Program-made: the position numbers and the translations under genes
The notes under the pieces: model-generated
Seen by the model: only the letters and a program-made list of their open reading frames with translations
The model's database searches: none
Told to the model about the DNA's origin: nothing
Source: an uncultured Oscillospiraceae bacterium
Lineage (GTDB): Bacteria; Bacillota; Clostridia; Oscillospirales; Acutalibacteraceae
Direction: 5' to 3'
DNA: 45,300 bases
Assembly (NCBI GenBank): GCA_905198295.1
Contig: CAJKBW010000013.1
Location: 1 to 45,300, forward strand
Part shown: positions 18,101 through 24,753 of the stretch, piece by piece
How the letters are laid out: each line of letters begins with the position of its first letter
Numbering within the stretch: the first letter of the stretch is position 1

Positions 18101-18765
18101 CCCTTGCCGCCGTGCCGACCAAGCTGGCCGCTTCCGAGCTTTCGGAACAGGGAGTATCCCGGGAATTCGTCGCCGCCCGGCGGCCGGCTTTTTTCCATAC
18201 CAGACAAAACACGGCTGCTGAGGGTACCGATGAACCGGCGCTCCTCCCGCTGACACCGAGCGAACGCGGAACCGCTCTGCATACCTTCATGCAGTTTGCA
18301 CGCTACCACGAGGCGGCAGAAAATCCGGCGGCGGAAATTGAACGTCTGGTCAGCCTGCGCTTTCTCACCCCGCAGCAGGGCAGCTGCATCCCCCTGCCCA
18401 AGCTCCGCCGCTTTTTCACCAGCCCTCTGTACCGCCGGATGCAGGCCTCGCCCTGCGTGCTTCGGGAACAGCATTTTACCATTCCCTATCCCGCCGCATC
18501 CCTGCTGGGGCAGGCGGTACCCGGCGGGGAAAATCTGGTCATACAGGGCATTGCGGACTGTGTGTTTGAAGAAGACGGCCGGCTGGTGATCGTCGATTAC
18601 AAAACCGACCGCGTCAAGACGCCGGAAGAACTGACCGAACGCTACCGGGATCAGCTGAATATTTACGCATACGCCCTGCGGCAGACGCTGGAAAAGCCGG
18701 TGGCCGAATGCCTGCTGTACTCCTTCGCCCTCGGCCGGGAAATACCGGTGGATTTTTTGGAATAA
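15151..18765 (+). CDS. addA: Helicase-exonuclease AddAB, AddA subunit
   Basis: The 1204-residue protein is a UvrD-like 3'-5' helicase fused to a RecB-type nuclease. Walker A AAAGSGKT is at residues 25-32, motif II ILVDEYQDTN and motif III FFVGDVKQSIYGFRQA follow, motif V VMTIHRSKGLEFPVVFV and motif VI RVLYVAMTRAKEKL are intact, and the nuclease motif VIVDYKTDRVK with QLNIYAYAL sits near the C-terminus. It starts at GTG with AGGAGGG seven bases upstream. It works with AddB in break repair and degradation of foreign DNA. The pair ends at a strong bidirectional terminator. Confidence 0.97.
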   Translation: MAERKWTTEQRQCIEARSGTLLVSAAAGSGKTSVLVERIIGRITDPMHPVDVDRLLVVTFTRPAAAEMKQRLSAALSERIAADPDDFRLQRQQMLLPGASISTIHGFCSALLRENFHLLELSPQFRVAEEAETALLREEALRETLEERYAEGREDFAALADLLSRGKDDSAFADTVLRLYTFIQSHPFPEQWLEEKAAMYDSVSDPADTVWGKRIRAHMADVLLYAGQLLQSAQQLAQQSDVLREKYLNTITANLQRIEQTRLSLYAGGWDAIGEALTAGQPEALPRVYKCPDPAVKERIQGLCKKAAEVVGKLTDLLCFGAAQCRDDIAFTGRYAAELFATVRLFGQKFEAKKKQRRMVDFNDLEHGALRLLLEPAGNGEWQRTALAAELADRFEEILVDEYQDTNAAQDALFSAVSRDEQNLFFVGDVKQSIYGFRQAMPELFIRRRDAYPPYDGKAPRASIALYNNFRSRPQVTEAVNFVFRQLMTREACGIDYDKREELVPSASYPETAGCETELLIVSGSAGEDDDSADKREARAIAERILDMHRHLKITDHGEKRPARFSDFCILMRSLSTHAAAFVDELKRCGVPAWASSSGGFFQTPEVSSVIALLRFIDDPLQEIPLAASLFSPAFGFTPDDLARIRLLDRRAPLFTAVRRAALAKGSRRPDGFPADLQERCAAFLQKIDRFRTLSAVLPADKFLHRLYEECGLLAIAGAQKHGTQRVANLRLLQDYARGFEQNGFRGLTAFVRYLTRLEQQQVDLSPAATVSEHADVVRVMTIHRSKGLEFPVVFVARLSGRFNTDSTKSALLIHPDLGVGMERRDMKTLRKWNTLPRQGVSLAIRQSERAEELRVLYVAMTRAKEKLCLSMYRGDDLGKALSALAATLGTTEALPALSIHEASSLSAWILSAALRHPSGTMLRSLAGAEDLPLLPAEYPWDIRIARAPESVQAEEKVQNPAPPDPVLLAQLRQRTAYAYPYLSLAAVPTKLAASELSEQGVSREFVAARRPAFFHTRQNTAAEGTDEPALLPLTPSERGTALHTFMQFARYHEAAENPAAEIERLVSLRFLTPQQGSCIPLPKLRRFFTSPLYRRMQASPCVLREQHFTIPYPAASLLGQAVPGGENLVIQGIADCVFEEDGRLVIVDYKTDRVKTPEELTERYRDQLNIYAYALRQTLEKPVAECLLYSFALGREIPVDFLE

Positions 18766-18769
18766 AGCC

Positions 18770-18802
18770 AAACGCCCCGCCGTACAGTCGGCGGGGCGTT
18801 TT
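18770..18802. terminator. Bidirectional terminator between addA and the pepF fusion gene
   Basis: AACGCCCCGCCG pairs perfectly with CGGCGGGGCGTT around a six-base loop and ends in TTTT; the opposite strand also ends in T. Confidence 0.88.
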
Positions 18803-18806
18803 CGTC

Positions 18807-20987
18807 TTATTTCAGCAGGCTTTCCAGTTCTCTGGTCATGCGGCCGAACTCCTCCAACGCCGCTGAAACCGGTTCGGGGGTGGACATATCCACACCGGCC
18901 CGGCGGAGGGTATCCGCTGGATAATCGCTGCCGCCAGCATGCAGGAATGCCAGATATTTCTGCGTGTCCCCCTGCTCAAGGATTTCGCGGCACAGCGCCA
19001 CCGCCGCCGAGAACCCGGTTGCATATTTGAACACGTAAAAGGCACTGTAAAAATGCGGAATACGTGCCCATTCCCAGTCCATATAGGGATCGATCTCCAC
19101 ATCCGGTCCGAAATACAGGGCCAGAAGCTCATGATACACCCGGCAGAGGATTTCCGCCGTCAGCGGTTCCCCACGCTCGGCCATCTCATGCACCTTCAGC
19201 TCAAATTCCGCAAACATCGTCTGCCGGAACACCGTACCACGGAATTCCTCCACAAACCGGTTGATGAGGAAAGCGCGCTGCCGTTCGTCACGGCATTCCT
19301 CCAAAAGCCCGCGAATAAGGATATTCTCATTGACTGTCGAGGCAATTTCCGCCAGAAAGATCGGATAATCCTTCTTCATATAGGGCTGCTGATCGGAATA
19401 CAGCGAGTGCAGGCAGTGCCCTGCCTCGTGCGCCAGCGTAAATACGTCCTCCAGCCGGCCGGTGAAGTTGAGCAGCATAAACGGATGCACCCCGTAAACG
19501 CTCGTCGCATAGGCGCCAGTGGTCTTGCCCGGTGTTTCAAACACATCCACCCAGCCGCCTGCCAGCAGGCGGCGGAGATCTTCCTGATATTCCCCGCCAA
19601 GCGGACTCAGCTGCTGCAAAACGGTATCGCACGCTTCTTCAAACGAGTAGGTTTTATCCGGCACATCCACCAGCGGCACATATACGTCATAAATATGCAG
19701 CTTATCGACACCCATCACACGGCGCCGCACCTCCAGATAGCGGTACAGCTCCGGCAGCGCCTCATGCACCGCGTCGATCAGGCCGGTATACACCTCCCGG
19801 GGCAGGTTATCGGCGTGCAGCTTGGCCTGAAGGGCGCTCTCATAGCCCCGGGCTTTGGCAGCGAACACATCCGCCCGCACCTGGCCGATATACAGTGCAG
19901 CAATCGTATTGCCCATGCCGGCATATGCGCCGTGCAGCGCAGCAAACGCGTCCCTGCGCACCCGCCGGTCCCGGCTGTCCCGGAATTTTCCGAACAGGCC
20001 ATTGGTCAGCGTCACCGTCTCGCCGTTCTCGTCCTGGATTTCTCCGCGCTTGAGATCCACGCTGTCGAGCATCGAAAAGGCCGCGTCCATGGATTCCAGC
20101 GCCGGCGATGCCATCGCCAGAAGCTGTTCCTCCCGCTGCGGCAGCACATATTTCCGGCTGCGGATGATGTCGTCGATCATGTGGTCGAACGATGCAAGCC
20201 GAGGATCCGCCGCCACACGGCTTCGCAGGGTCTGCGGATCCATGGCGGTCAGCTCCGGCAGGAAAAACGCCAGCGCCTCCTGCATGCCGAACAGCAGGCT
20301 CTGCGCCCGGTCATTCATCGACTGATATTTTGCCGAAGCATTGTCCAGATCCTGCTGCATATGCGCATACATATACACCTGCTCCAGCGTACGGTTAAGC
20401 TGCTCATAAAGCAGCAGCGCCGCTTCGAGCTGCCCATCCTCCTGCATATGCCCGGAAAATGCCGCCATTTCTTCGGTCATCTGCTGGACACGCGCAAAAT
20501 CCTGCTCCCACTGCGCGTCATCGGCGTAAATATCGGTCATTCGCCAGACGTACTGTTCCGGAATCGTTTCTCTCCTGCTCACATCCATCTGCTTCACTCC
20601 TTCGGATAAAATCGCCGCGCCCTTGCGCCGCAGGTTTTCCACGCACGCCCGGAAATATGCCGTATCATGCTCCGCATATACCGGATACCGGTTTTCCAGA
20701 CGAGTCATTTTCTCTCTGTCCGGGACAAACGGCGCGCACCGCTGCCCGCGGTAGCCCGGCTCCCTCCAGTGGCTCTCCACACGATAGCCCCTGCGCTGCA
20801 TCTCCCGCATCACGCGGGCATGATACACCGCCAGCCGTTCGCGGGAATGGGTAAACACATAGTCCACCACCGCATGCCGCCGTCCCCAGGACAGTCCGCG
20901 CAGCGCGCAGCATTCGCGATGCTGTCCCAGCAGCTGCGCCCGCGGCAGGTACGGCAAAAGCGCCTCGTGCCACAATCGCATACGCAT
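18807..20987 (-). CDS. pepF: In-frame fusion of a TIGR02328 protein and oligoendopeptidase F
   Basis: Residues 1-125 match the small TIGR02328 family, related to pyrimidine-dimer glycosylases: RLWHEALLPYLPR, LLGQHRECCALRG, VDYVFTHS, EMQRRGY and YRG. From Met134 the protein is a complete M3B oligoendopeptidase F of 593 residues, with the zinc site HEAGH and the distal Glu in FLAEIAST. PepF cleaves short peptides in the cytoplasm. In relatives these are separate proteins; here no stop intervenes, yet an AAGGAG site eight bases before Met134 (start at 20588) can still make PepF alone. The first ATG has GGAG seven bases upstream; an ATG two codons later is also possible. It ends the alaS-led operon. 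Confidence 0.88.
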   Translation of the reverse strand: MRMRLWHEALLPYLPRAQLLGQHRECCALRGLSWGRRHAVVDYVFTHSRERLAVYHARVMREMQRRGYRVESHWREPGYRGQRCAPFVPDREKMTRLENRYPVYAEHDTAYFRACVENLRRKGAAILSEGVKQMDVSRRETIPEQYVWRMTDIYADDAQWEQDFARVQQMTEEMAAFSGHMQEDGQLEAALLLYEQLNRTLEQVYMYAHMQQDLDNASAKYQSMNDRAQSLLFGMQEALAFFLPELTAMDPQTLRSRVAADPRLASFDHMIDDIIRSRKYVLPQREEQLLAMASPALESMDAAFSMLDSVDLKRGEIQDENGETVTLTNGLFGKFRDSRDRRVRRDAFAALHGAYAGMGNTIAALYIGQVRADVFAAKARGYESALQAKLHADNLPREVYTGLIDAVHEALPELYRYLEVRRRVMGVDKLHIYDVYVPLVDVPDKTYSFEEACDTVLQQLSPLGGEYQEDLRRLLAGGWVDVFETPGKTTGAYATSVYGVHPFMLLNFTGRLEDVFTLAHEAGHCLHSLYSDQQPYMKKDYPIFLAEIASTVNENILIRGLLEECRDERQRAFLINRFVEEFRGTVFRQTMFAEFELKVHEMAERGEPLTAEILCRVYHELLALYFGPDVEIDPYMDWEWARIPHFYSAFYVFKYATGFSAAVALCREILEQGDTQKYLAFLHAGGSDYPADTLRRAGVDMSTPEPVSAALEEFGRMTRELESLLK
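20586..20602 (-). promoter_or_regulatory. Internal ribosome-binding site and start of pepF
   Basis: AAGGAG (20597-20602) is eight bases before the ATG at 20588 that begins MDVSRRE, the usual N-terminal region of PepF. It lies within the fused frame, so a 593-residue PepF may be made independently of the fusion. Confidence 0.75.
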
Positions 20988-21022
20988 CCCCCTTCTCCGA
21001 AGATAGTATGCGGAAAACCACC

Positions 21023-21181
21023 TTATTTATTTCCGTCTGCCAGATCGGCAGGCACTTGTTTTTTCGACGCCGGCTGTTCTGCTGTTTCCTCACGGATACG
21101 CAGCCCGAACTGTTTTTCCAGCCAGTTGACTGTCTGTTCGTCCGGTACGCCGATCACGGTGGAAACCGGAGAATCCGCCAT
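21023..21181 (-). CDS. Small unknown protein, 52 residues
   Basis: A short frame begins at ATG 21181, 19 bases after the SDR stop, with an AAGGCGGAG ribosome site four to nine bases upstream, and ends at TAA 21023, 35 bases before the TIGR02328-PepF frame. The product has a compact first part (GVPDEQTVNWLEKQFGLRI) that could form a helix pair, then an acidic/Gln-rich and Lys-containing tail. There is no signal or membrane segment. I do not recognise a family. Placement between two genes of the same strand with good spacing makes it likely to be translated. Confidence 0.6.
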   Translation of the reverse strand: MADSPVSTVIGVPDEQTVNWLEKQFGLRIREETAEQPASKKQVPADLADGNK

Positions 21182-21200
21182 AACGCTCCGCCTTTCTTTG

Positions 21201-21935
21201 TCAGATAAATCCGCCGTCTACGGTCAATACTTGCCCGGTGATAAAGGACGCTTCCTCCGACGCCAGATACGCAATAGCCTGCGCCGCCTCCTGCGCCGTG
21301 CCGATACGTCCGAGCGGCGTTTCTTCCGCCAGCATGTCCAGAATATCCGCCCCTGCCGCCGCGTTCATGGCCGTGTCGATGACGCCGGGCGCCACGCAGT
21401 TCACCCGGACACCGGACGGTCCGACCTCGCGGGCAAGCGCTTTGGTCATGCCGATAACCGCCGCCTTGGCCGTCGAGTAAGCCACTTCGCAGGATGCGCC
21501 CGAAAGTCCCCAGATCGAAGCCACATTGACAATGGCCCCCCGCTTTTCACGGATCATGGCCGGCAGCACCTCGCGGCAGCAATGGAACGTCCCGTCGACA
21601 TGAACCGCCATCATCCGGCGCCATTCCTCCGTCGTCAGGGCGGTAAACAGCTTCTGCGACGCGATTCCCGCGTTATTGACCAGCACATCGATAAAGCCAA
21701 ACCGCTTTACAGCCATTTCCATCATTCGGAGCACCTGATCCTCCTGCGCCACGTCCGCCTGCACGGCAAGTGCATCCGCTCCGCTGTCCAAGAGTTGCTT
21801 CTCCAGCTCATGCGCGGCCCCGGCATCCTGCCGGTAGTTGATCAGCACGCCGTAGCCCCGGCGCGCAAAAAGTTCGGCCGCTGCACGGCCGATTCCACGT
21901 GAAGCGCCGGTAATCAATACCGCTTTTCTGGCCAT
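21201..21935 (-). CDS. Short-chain dehydrogenase/reductase (FabG-like)
   Basis: The 244-residue protein is a classical SDR: cofactor motif TGASRGIG (9-16), NNAG (87-90), and the catalytic Ser140, Tyr153 and Lys157 in YSTAK. Arg in the first strand-loop region suggests NADP(H). The C-terminal PLGRIGTAQEAAQAIAYLAS and TGQVLTVDGG are typical of 3-oxoacyl-ACP reductase FabG relatives, but it is not beside other fatty-acid genes, so the substrate is open. The true start is ATG 21935 (AAGGAGG eight bases upstream); the frame extends upstream into mutY only by chance. Confidence 0.92.
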   Translation of the reverse strand: MARKAVLITGASRGIGRAAAELFARRGYGVLINYRQDAGAAHELEKQLLDSGADALAVQADVAQEDQVLRMMEMAVKRFGFIDVLVNNAGIASQKLFTALTTEEWRRMMAVHVDGTFHCCREVLPAMIREKRGAIVNVASIWGLSGASCEVAYSTAKAAVIGMTKALAREVGPSGVRVNCVAPGVIDTAMNAAAGADILDMLAEETPLGRIGTAQEAAQAIAYLASEEASFITGQVLTVDGGFI

Positions 21936-21951
21936 GCGGCCGCCTCCTTTT

Positions 21952-23016
21952 TCATTCCTGCAGCAGCACAGGCAGCAGCGCGGAATAGGCACGGAACGCA
22001 CTCGGCAAAGCGATCTCCTCCGCCAGCTCCCGACTGTCCACCCATTTCCCGGCTGTTTCCGGTGTGTCTCCACTCACCTGAACACACCAGCCCTGCATGT
22101 GCCACTCTATATGAGAAAATACGTGTTTGGCCTCCTGTAAAGCAGATAGACTTTGCAGTGATAAACCGTATTGCCGTATTCGTTCTTCCATATTCTGCTG
22201 CGTATACCAGCCTTCAGCGTTCGGCAGCTCCCACAGTCCGGCCAAAAGCCCCTTGGGCGGACGCTTGCGCACAAGCACCTGTCGCCCTTCGGCCGCTGCA
22301 CGGATCAGCAGCAGCACCGTCCGCTTCTCGATCCGCCGTTCCTTTGGTTTGGCACGCACCGGCAGTTCGCGGGCGCAATGTCGGGCGGACGCTTCGCAGT
22401 ATGACTGAATCGGGCAGGCATCACAGTGCGGCTCCGTGCGCGGCAGGCAGATCGTCTCCCCCAGTTCCATGAGCGCCTGATTAAACTGTCCCGGCGCGTC
22501 GGCCGGCACCATCGTGCGCAGAATACCGGTCAGTTCTTTGCGCACCACCGGCTGCATAACATCCCGGTCACAGCAGAGCAGGCGCGCCATCACCCGCAGC
22601 ACATTGCCGTCCACCGCCGGCACCGGAATCCCGAAAGCGATGGAGGCGACCGCTCCCGCCGTGTATTCTCCGATTCCGGGCAGCGCCAGCAGTTCTTCAT
22701 AGGAGGCGGGCATTTCGCCGTCATAGCGGTCCATGAGCTGCCTTGCTGCCGCCTGCAGGTTACGTGCCCGGCTGTAATAGCCCAGACCTTCCCACAGTTT
22801 CATCAGCCGTTCCGTCGGCACCTGTGCCAGCGCACGGATGGTCGGCAGCTCCTGCATAAAGTGGTCGAAATACGGCCTTACCGCTTCGATGCGGGTCTGC
22901 TGCAGCATGACTTCCGAAACCCAGACGCGGTAGGGATCGGGCGTGTCCCGCCAAGGCAGCGGCCGGGCATTTTCCTTATACCACGCCAAAAGCTGCCGTA
23001 CCCATTCCTGCTGCAT
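21952..23016 (-). CDS. mutY: Adenine DNA glycosylase MutY
   Basis: The 354-residue protein removes adenine mispaired with 8-oxoguanine. The N-terminal domain shows WRDTPDPYRVWVSEVMLQQTR, the HhH LPGIGEYTAGAV, the catalytic Asp in PAVDGNVLRV, and cysteines C-x7-C-x2-C-x5-C for the 4Fe-4S cluster. The C-terminal third is the NUDIX-like 8-oxoG recognition domain (KRPPKGLLAGLWELPN, HVFSHIEWHM). Start ATG 23016 has AGGAG seven bases upstream; the ATG at 23022 is too close to it. Together with nth at 10550, the window holds two base-excision glycosylases. Confidence 0.96.
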   Translation of the reverse strand: MQQEWVRQLLAWYKENARPLPWRDTPDPYRVWVSEVMLQQTRIEAVRPYFDHFMQELPTIRALAQVPTERLMKLWEGLGYYSRARNLQAAARQLMDRYDGEMPASYEELLALPGIGEYTAGAVASIAFGIPVPAVDGNVLRVMARLLCCDRDVMQPVVRKELTGILRTMVPADAPGQFNQALMELGETICLPRTEPHCDACPIQSYCEASARHCARELPVRAKPKERRIEKRTVLLLIRAAAEGRQVLVRKRPPKGLLAGLWELPNAEGWYTQQNMEERIRQYGLSLQSLSALQEAKHVFSHIEWHMQGWCVQVSGDTPETAGKWVDSRELAEEIALPSAFRAYSALLPVLLQE

Positions 23017-23030
23017 ACACATGCTCCTTT

Positions 23031-23480
23031 TTAATAAAACCACTGCTGATACCAGGCCGTATTGCGCAAAAAGAAAAAAGCCGCCACGAATAAAGGTACC
23101 AGAAGCCACCAGGCCGCATTGCTGTTCAGAGCAAGCGGCTTCCACGCCTTCCGGAAGGTTCGCAGCAGCATAAACAGCAGAAACGCCGCCGTCAACAGGA
23201 ATAGGACAAACAGAAAGGGATTGTAATAAAGCGCCTCCCCAATCCGTCCATCCAGCAGCGCTTCGACCATACGGGTGCCGCCGCAGCCAGGACAACGCCA
23301 GCCGGTAAGCCGCTGAAACTGGCAGGCCCCCAGAATTCCCGTCAGACGCAGATCGAACACCCGGATCACCGCCGCAGCTGTCAGGGCCAGAGCCAGCGGA
23401 GACAGCGACAGCACACGGTTGCCGGCGCGGGTACGCCAAAGCCAGGAGAAAAACCCGCGCAGTTTTCCGTTTTTCGCCAT
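23031..23480 (-). CDS. DUF2752 membrane protein
   Basis: The 149-residue protein has three or four hydrophobic segments and the DUF2752 signature CPGCGGTRM followed by ALLDGRIGEALYYNP. The CxxCGGTR motif sits at the membrane edge after the first helix. DUF2752 proteins are widespread in Clostridia and Bacteroidetes and uncharacterised; the paired cysteines might bind metal or be redox active. A GGAGGAG site lies seven bases before the ATG. It is between the exonuclease and mutY genes, with 14-25-base gaps. Confidence 0.88.
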   Translation of the reverse strand: MAKNGKLRGFFSWLWRTRAGNRVLSLSPLALALTAAAVIRVFDLRLTGILGACQFQRLTGWRCPGCGGTRMVEALLDGRIGEALYYNPFLFVLFLLTAAFLLFMLLRTFRKAWKPLALNSNAAWWLLVPLFVAAFFFLRNTAWYQQWFY

Positions 23481-23505
23481 TCTTCTATCTCCTCCGCCCC
23501 GACTT

Positions 23506-24390
23506 TCAGGCTTCCGATGCAGCTTGAACCGGCGCCTTCTCCTCCTTCGGCTTTATCCGATCCATCCGCTTTTTCCGTGTCTCCGGCCCTTCATATTTCA
23601 GCTTGACCTGTACCCATCCGGTGTATTCCTTTTTGCACCGCGGACACGTCATGTCCGCCATAAAACCGCGGTTGCGGAAGCGCCAGTCCCCTTCACGGTG
23701 CAGCGGCGCCCCGCATTCACACGAAAAGTCCATGTCCTCCGCATGCACATAAGGGCTGTTCAGGTCATGGACAATCGTCGTTTTGAAAGTAATCCGGCGA
23801 TAAAATTCATCGTCCGCCCGGTAAACCGCCTCGGCAAACGAGCCTTCCTCGTAAACACGCATCAGGATCCGCGCCGTCAGCACACTGTCATCCAGCGCCC
23901 GGTGCAGATCCAAACCTTCCCCGGCAATTTCCAGCATCTCACACGCCCGTTTCAGCGCAACCTGCTGCCCGCCGGGCGCGCCGGCACGCGCTTGAAAATA
24001 GGCCTGCAGATCGGCATAATACGCCATAAAGGGTATGGTCGGCTGATGAAAGTAAAAGCGGACGTTCTCCATCAGCACCAACAGATCGGTGGTGCTCCAG
24101 GTAAGAAATACCGTTTCCTCGTCCCGGATAAACGCCGTCAGCCGGTCAACTGCCTGCGCAAATGTGATGCCGTCGGCCTCCAGCTCCTCCGCCGTGATAC
24201 TGGTCAGATTCGTGACGATATCCGACAGCTTCCGGCTCAGCTGCGGCCGGATTACCACATGAAATTTCCCATCCGGCTGCAGCTGTTCATTCAGGCGCAC
24301 CGCGCCGATCTCGATGATCTCATTGAAATAGCCGTGCGCCTGTTTGGAATAGGCGCCGTTCCATTCCAGATCCAGAACAATATACTGCAT
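23506..24390 (-). CDS. DEDDh 3'-5' exonuclease with C-terminal zinc ribbon
   Basis: The 294-residue protein begins with an ERI-1/KapD-like exonuclease domain: VLDLEWN (Asp7 and Glu9), TWSTTDLLVL (second Asp), and HRALDDSVLT with the catalytic His and the last Asp. Domain length is about 185 residues. Residues 220-265 contain a CxC and a CPRC pair, likely a zinc ribbon (CECGAP...CPRCKKEY), and the tail is Lys/Glu-rich. The nuclease family trims RNA or DNA 3' ends; the appended ribbon suggests nucleic-acid binding. It overlaps no gene but starts seven bases after the HIT stop with a poor ribosome site, so coupling is likely. Confidence 0.88.
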   Translation of the reverse strand: MQYIVLDLEWNGAYSKQAHGYFNEIIEIGAVRLNEQLQPDGKFHVVIRPQLSRKLSDIVTNLTSITAEELEADGITFAQAVDRLTAFIRDEETVFLTWSTTDLLVLMENVRFYFHQPTIPFMAYYADLQAYFQARAGAPGGQQVALKRACEMLEIAGEGLDLHRALDDSVLTARILMRVYEEGSFAEAVYRADDEFYRRITFKTTIVHDLNSPYVHAEDMDFSCECGAPLHREGDWRFRNRGFMADMTCPRCKKEYTGWVQVKLKYEGPETRKKRMDRIKPKEEKAPVQAASEA

Positions 24391-24396
24391 GACCGG

Positions 24397-24729
24397 TCAC
24401 GCCATTTCGCCCAGCACGCCGCCGGACAGCAGATGAAAGTGCAGATGATGCACCGTCTGTCCCGCCTGCTCTCCATTGTTGGAAACCACGCGGTAATCGG
24501 TTATACCCAGCTGCTGTGCGATCTGCGGAATCACCGTAAAAATATGCGCGACCACGCTGCTGTTGTCCGCGGTGATCTCCCGTACACCGGCAATGTGCGT
24601 CTTGGGAATAATCAGCACATGCACCGGCGCTTTGGGCGCAATATCGCGAAAAGCCAAAACCTGTTCATCCTCATATACCTTGTCCGAGGGGATTTCCCCG
24701 GAAATAATTTTGCAGAAAATGCAGTCCAT
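24397..24729 (-). CDS. HIT-family nucleotide hydrolase/transferase
   Basis: The 110-residue protein is a complete histidine-triad protein: CIFCKIISGEIPSDKVYED at the start, VLIIPKTHI in the middle and the triad HHLHFHLL (His95, 97, 99) near the end. HINT-type enzymes hydrolyse adenosine phosphoramidates, including aminoacyl-AMP released by tRNA synthetases, which is a sensible match to alaS 24 bases upstream. The two CxxC-like N-terminal cysteines are usual for the bacterial branch. Confidence 0.94.
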   Translation of the reverse strand: MDCIFCKIISGEIPSDKVYEDEQVLAFRDIAPKAPVHVLIIPKTHIAGVREITADNSSVVAHIFTVIPQIAQQLGITDYRVVSNNGEQAGQTVHHLHFHLLSGGVLGEMA

Positions 24730-24753
24730 TTCCCTTTTCCTTCCTTTCTGCCC

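Noticed and set aside
17089..18771. 560-codon frame opposite addA
   Set aside because: It is antisense to a full-length, motif-complete AddA; composition matches a codon-bias shadow with no domain or ribosome site.
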